A stretch of 64,000 bases of DNA from Alisma plantago-aquatica (lineage: Eukaryota > Streptophyta > Magnoliopsida > Alismatales > Alismataceae). The stretch is taken from positions 744,368,556 through 744,432,555 of the forward strand of contig OY856413.1 in the NCBI GenBank assembly GCA_963693085.1. Reading direction: 5' to 3'. A program made the position numbers and the translations under genes. The notes beneath the pieces were generated by a model, which was given only the letters and a program-made list of their open reading frames with translations, did not search any database and was not told the DNA's origin. Position 1 is the stretch's first letter. Every line of letters begins with the position of its first letter. This document shows, one piece after another, positions 59,313 through 64,000 of this stretch.

Positions 59313-62300
59313 TGTAAGGACCCTGACCTTCATTTTGGGCTTCTCCTGTTTGCTTTGCCTAAACCTTGTGTTTAGTTGATTGCTAATCACCTCTAGTGGT
59401 GATTAGGGTTTGTTTGTACTTTGTTGAGAGTTGGAGGTTCTACTTGCAAATGACCCAAGTTTTTGGGTTGATATGCAAGTTTGTCACCTTGAGAGATGTT
59501 TTTCTCTCTCCTTGCATCCTCTAGGGTTGAGAGGATGGGTTGGGCTTGTTGTTTGAGTAGATTTGGGCTTTGTTTTGCCTTGTTGAGCCTTGTTTGGGCT
59601 TTACCTTGCTTTGTTGGGCCTTGTATCGGGAAAGCTCTAGGTGTATCGGCCAAGCTTGGTGCCTTGTATCGGCCATGTATATCGGCCAAGGAGGGTGCTG
59701 GTGGGTGTGACGGTTTGCCATGATAGGCGACACACACCCCACCACCTTGCATCGTTTGTGTCACCCCGTTGTGGACACTTGGTTCTTGTTGCTTGCATGT
59801 GGCAAATGCTTTGGACATGTGGAAGTAGCGAGATGAGTAGGTGGCTTTTCCCCATGGACAAGTGTCCCTAGGTTGGGTGACACCTTGCCTTAGTTTCCTC
59901 TTTACCCTCTTCTATATATGTCTCTCCTTTCTCTTTCTTAGGATCCCTTTAGTTCCTTAGTTTCTTCCCTACTTCCTTGGTGGCCGATACATCTCCTTGG
60001 TGAGCTTGGTGGCCGATACACTTGGTAGAGCAAGCTTGGTGGCCGATCTTCTTAGAGTCTTCTTCTTCCTCTAGTGGTGGTTGAACCCTAGAGTGTGTCT
60101 TGCTTCTCTTCTTGTAGTGAGCATCTCCCCCTCTTTCTTTAGCACCTTCCTCTACTTCTTGCTTGTTCTTCAGCCATGGTGGTTATGAGCTTTGCTTCTC
60201 TTCTTGTGGTGGTCGAAGGTGGCTTGGAGCTTGGGAGCTTGGTGCTAGGAGCTTGGAGCTTGCTTAAGGCGGGCTACATAACTCCTAACCCTAGCTATAC
60301 TACTTCCTTTTCTTGTTGCATGTTTATGTTTCATCTTGATCGACCATGCATCTGGTTAGATATGTTTCTTGCCCTAGTTTGTACCTTTAATCTAGTTGAA
60401 TATATGATGGATATGTTGTTGATGTGTTCTTGACCTTGGTAGCTGAACCATGAGTTTAGGGTTTCTTGGGAAAAACCCCTTTCTCTTCCATTTGGTTTAG
60501 AGAAGTTAGTCTGAGCTATAATGGTGTAGGCAAAACCCCTCTCACTTGGTTGTTGAGAGGTGAGTCTATACTCTAGTTGCTTGGGCAATACCCTTCTCTC
60601 ACCATGGATTTGAGAGGTGAGCCTTGGTTGGACGTTGACCTAGTGGAGGTTGGGATCTTGATCGATGTGGGGATGATCCACCATGTTGCCCGATATGTGA
60701 TGGAGGTTGTGTAAAACCCCTCTCTCTTGGTTGTTGAGAGGTGAGCCAACTCTCTTGATCTATTAGGGTTTGATGATGGTGATCTTGAGGTTGGTGATGA
60801 ACAAACCGATATGGACCTTGTGCTTTGCACGATACCCCTCTTCTAGGGTTTTGGCTTGGACGATATGATAAGTTGAGTTCTGTTGGCTTTGTTGCCTGAT
60901 ATGACCCCTTAACCTTGCTAGTGTCCTTGGGCGATATGCCTTGACCGAGATGTACCTTTGCCTTAGTTGGTGTTGTGCCTTTGGCCGACATGGTGCTTAG
61001 TAGATGCCTCTGTTTTGTACCTTGGGTGACATAGGCTAGTTTTGTTGTTGCCTGATATGATGCTTGGGTAGTGAAACCCTAATAGGTGCCTTAGTGGTGA
61101 CCAAGATGTAGTGCCCAACCCCGTTGGATGACAGGCCACCTTGTGGCGCCTTGGTGTCGTTTGTTGTAGTAAGCTTGTTGGGCGACATAGTGTTGAGTTT
61201 GGGCACCATGGCCTTGGCCGTTATGGATTTGGCCGATGTGGTGAAGAAGGCTGCCCGATATGAACCCTAACCCTAATGGGCGATAGGGTCTTGGCCGTTA
61301 GGGCTAGTTGTGTTGCCCGACACACCCTTGCTCCTTGGTTGCGCGGTATGAGCTGTACGATATCACCCCTGGTTCCTTGGCTGCATGATACACAACTTCT
61401 GGACCAGTTGCATGATACACATCATCTCTGTTTTCTTGATATCCCTTGTGCATGGATGCACCCCATCATTGACCGATATGTGTGGCTAAGTGCCCTAGCC
61501 GATAGGATTTTAGTGATGGATGTTACCTTGCCCGATATCCCTTTGGGTGAGGGATGGCGCTACCTTCCACACCTATAGTAAGGGTAGATGGTACCTTCGG
61601 TGAGGGTTATGCTTAACCCGGAAAACCTAAGTTGATGATCTGTTATCTTGAAATCACACCTATGTTGATGGTGCAATATGGATGATAGGTTGTGAACCGT
61701 GGTATGTTTGATACTTAAAGATGATGCTACATAAGATGATAAGACACACAGTTATGTTTATAAGATAAGGGCATAGTGGATGCTCATGGTTTGATAACAA
61801 TAACGTAATTAATACAACTTTATGTCTCTTGTAATTATGATCATGGATGATTGTTCCAAACATGTGTATCTACAACCCTAATAGCATGATAATCAGAAAG
61901 ATCTGTGTTTGGCGATTGGAGTTATCTCTCTTGATGTGCATACTAACCAAACAGGTATATCAGATGAATTCATAGCCATGTAAGAGCTATGAGGTATATG
62001 TGTTTGAATAACACTGAATGATGGTAATCCTTGTTGATGAGATAACATGTATCACCAGTATGATGAGAAAGGTCTGTGGACCTGATAAAGGCTGAGTGCC
62101 TAGTTGAGGTGTTATCCTTTGATGTTGAGATTAGGGATTGTTATCCCATGGTGATGATGCCTTGAGTGGCAGTGTCATTCTATGGTGAGGGATTGAGATC
62201 CCATGATATTGTGATAATGAGAGTAATAATGTAACTCAATGTTTTTTATGTTTTACAACTTGTTTGCCTCAACAATCCACCTAAAATATACTAATTAATT

Positions 62301-63688
62301 ACAGTGAAACTCATCATGTAGTTTCCCTAGCCAAAGATCCATCATCGTTAGTAGTTGGTGATGGTGAAATAGGTTCTCCTACGGGTTAATCCGGAAGCAC
62401 ATATTATTGAATATGTGTGGTTGCTCCTAGCTGAAAATAGGAGGATTAGAGTGCAACTTTGGTTGTAGAATCCAGAGCACAGATTCAGGCTCGTGGCTCA
62501 ATATGATAGGGCATGGTGAACAGGCCCATGGCTCAAGATGTATAATAAGAGCATGGAGAACAGGCCCATGGCTCAGTGATTATGGAGCACGGTGAACAGG
62601 CCCGTGGCTCAGTTTCACTAGCGCCGATACTTGTACCAAGGTGGGCTAGGAAGAGGGTAGCATGACCCTGTGGCTGCATCCACCTAAGCATGAGACTACG
62701 GTCCTGCTTGATTAGCACTCGTGCACTGACCACGAGGTGGTGAGGTCATGGAGTCCGACTCTTCCACTGACCTTGTATGGCACCGGCTTGGGCTTCGCAG
62801 CTGATGGTTGGATTTGAGCGGTACGACTCACTTCCTCAGGGCATAATGATACGTATCCAACCGAATAATATATACTGCTTAGGGCAAAAAATAGAACATT
62901 GGTTGAGGCCTTGCTTGTGTAGTTGATCTAATTATACCTTGTAGTTATTTGTACGTTCCTTATGTTTTGTGATAAGTTCCTATAAAGATTATCTTCTCAA
63001 TCATGTTCCATAAGAATATCTGGATATATGCCTCCTGGATACCTTGGTAAGTTTATTAATAAAATAAGTCCTGCTCAGTATGCTGCTCATATAACCTGCT
63101 TATATCAATTATCTGCTTTATCTGCTTTAGCTTTTTGAAGTTTTATAGTTTCGGCGGGGAGTTGTGTTTCTCGATGGGACTGTGTGTCTCACCCCATTTG
63201 TTTACAACCTTTTTAGGTGATCGCACTAGACGTGGTGGTGGTCGTGAGGTTGCGACCGAGTAGCGAGAAGAGCAGTAGAAGGCAAGAGATGGATATACTG
63301 CTATTTTGGTGGTTTTGTAGTAGAGTCCTAGAGTCATCCCTGTACTCTCAGGTCCTCAGAAGTGTTTTGATGACGTTTCATGATGTATACCTGCTGTAGC
63401 TTTGTATATCCTGCTGTTGGCCTGGTGTGGCCCGTTATGTATGTATAAACAGGTGATGAACTCTTGTGTTGACAAGACAACTAGTTCCTATAAGCTGTGG
63501 ACATATATCAAGGCTTGTAATTATTTATATAACATGTTTCTTTGTAGGATCTTGATGTAATACTTCTCTTTTACCTGCTTTCCACAATCAGTTTTAATTA
63601 ACCCATGATTTTAGTAATACGTGGTTTATGGTAGTTCCACACATTTTCGCGTGCCATTTTGTTGTCTGTGTGATAGCGGGATGTCACA
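59313..63688 (+). repeat. 3' LTR (4376 bp) of the Tekay element
   Basis: It is nearly identical to 50136-54512. Three intact TATCGGCCA words at 59646-59690 sit upstream of the putative TATA; in the 5' LTR these are all altered by G-to-A or C-to-T. The CCGATATG words follow from 59985 to 61530. Confidence 0.92.
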
Positions 63689-63693
63689 ACTGC

Positions 63694-64000
63694 TAAGTCA
63701 AAATTAGTGTCATATAAGATCTATGGAAGAGTCGGACTCCATGATCTCTCCAACAACTCCTGGTTAGTACGAGAGACAACACAGAGACATATCAATCAAC
63801 TACCAACAATGAATTATAGTCAACTGAAAACAACTAGCCGACCTTGGTACATGTCACGACACTAGAGAACAGCTCACGCATGGCGGTTCCATACGAGACA
63901 TCTTGCAGTTATACTGCTACTTTTCACACATCACAATATCACGATATTCGAGGCATGACCGCAGTCATCCTCAATTGCTTGATATTAGGGTACCAAATTG
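63694..64000 (-). repeat. Tekay-like LTR, copy A, last segment (runs off the window)
   Basis: It resumes copy A after the Tekay insertion. 'TAAGTCAAAATTAG', 'ATCTATGGAAGAGTCGGACT' and 'AGACATATCAATCAA' align with copy B at 21456-21560. It continues beyond 64000. Confidence 0.75.

Larger units (their letters stand above)
50136..63688 (+). mobile_element. plus-strand Tekay-type Ty3/gypsy element (chromovirus)
   Basis: Two LTRs of about 4.4 kb (50136-54512 and 59313-63688) start TGTAAGGACCC and end ACA. The TSD is ACTGT (50131-50135) against ACTGC (63689-63693); the uninterrupted relative at 21451-21455 has ACTGC, so the left copy has mutated. Gag, protease, RT, RNase H, integrase and chromodomain lie between, originally one frame, now with about 22 stops and two frameshifts. 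LTRs differ at about 7 of 225 positions compared by eye, so this is the youngest insertion here. Confidence 0.93.

Overview
The window is plant nuclear repeat DNA: nested LTR retrotransposons and their decayed fragments. I found no host gene, tRNA, rRNA or CRISPR array. Athila, Tekay and Sirevirus element types, LTRs of 1.5-4.8 kb and Met-tRNA-type primer sites all point to a seed plant with a large, repeat-rich genome. I cannot name the species.

Layout. (1) 1-548 is the 3' tail of a Sirevirus-like Ty1/copia element, followed by its 3' LTR at 549-2014. (2) 2015-3290 is unassigned. (3) 3290-6978 is a badly decayed Ty1/copia internal region. Its 3' LTR (6979-7619 and 18025-19574) was split by (4) a 10.4-kb non-autonomous element at 7620-18024. 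That element has two ~4.8-kb LTRs around only 808 bp and a 5-bp target-site duplication (TSD) ATGAT. (5) 19575-20610 is AT-rich and unassigned. (6) 20611-25160 holds two minus-strand Tekay-like LTR copies (B, and the start of A). Copy A resumes at 50004-50135 and again at 63694-64000. (7) A minus-strand Athila-type Ty3/gypsy element, 25161-49998 (TSD CAAGG), sits in copy A. (8) A plus-strand Athila-type element, 30857-43021 (TSD CAAGA), sits in the integrase C-terminus of the minus-strand one. (9) A plus-strand Tekay (chromodomain Ty3/gypsy) element, 50136-63688 (TSD ACTGT/ACTGC), also sits in copy A.

Insertion order from the nesting: copy A first, then minus Athila, then plus Athila; the plus Tekay entered A independently. 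LTR differences counted by eye on short stretches agree: about 8% for minus Athila, 5% for plus Athila and 3% for Tekay.

The most interesting signal is not a protein. Almost every LTR family here carries its own dense array of short CpG-containing motifs, often inverted or palindromic: GTCGATACCATCGAC, TGCACGNCGTGCA, CGGTCGAG/CTCGACCG, TGGCCGATA, GTCGAGACACATG and a GTCTC-ended 20-21-mer. Several arrays lie just upstream of a TATA-like box. In both Athila elements the LTR motif recurs in the spacer after pol, just ahead of a third ORF. In the plus element that internal array leads into TATAAAAG and then the ORF3 start codon. This looks like an element-specific promoter module used twice per element. 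The young elements are also far richer in stop codons, mostly TAG, than their LTR divergence suggests.
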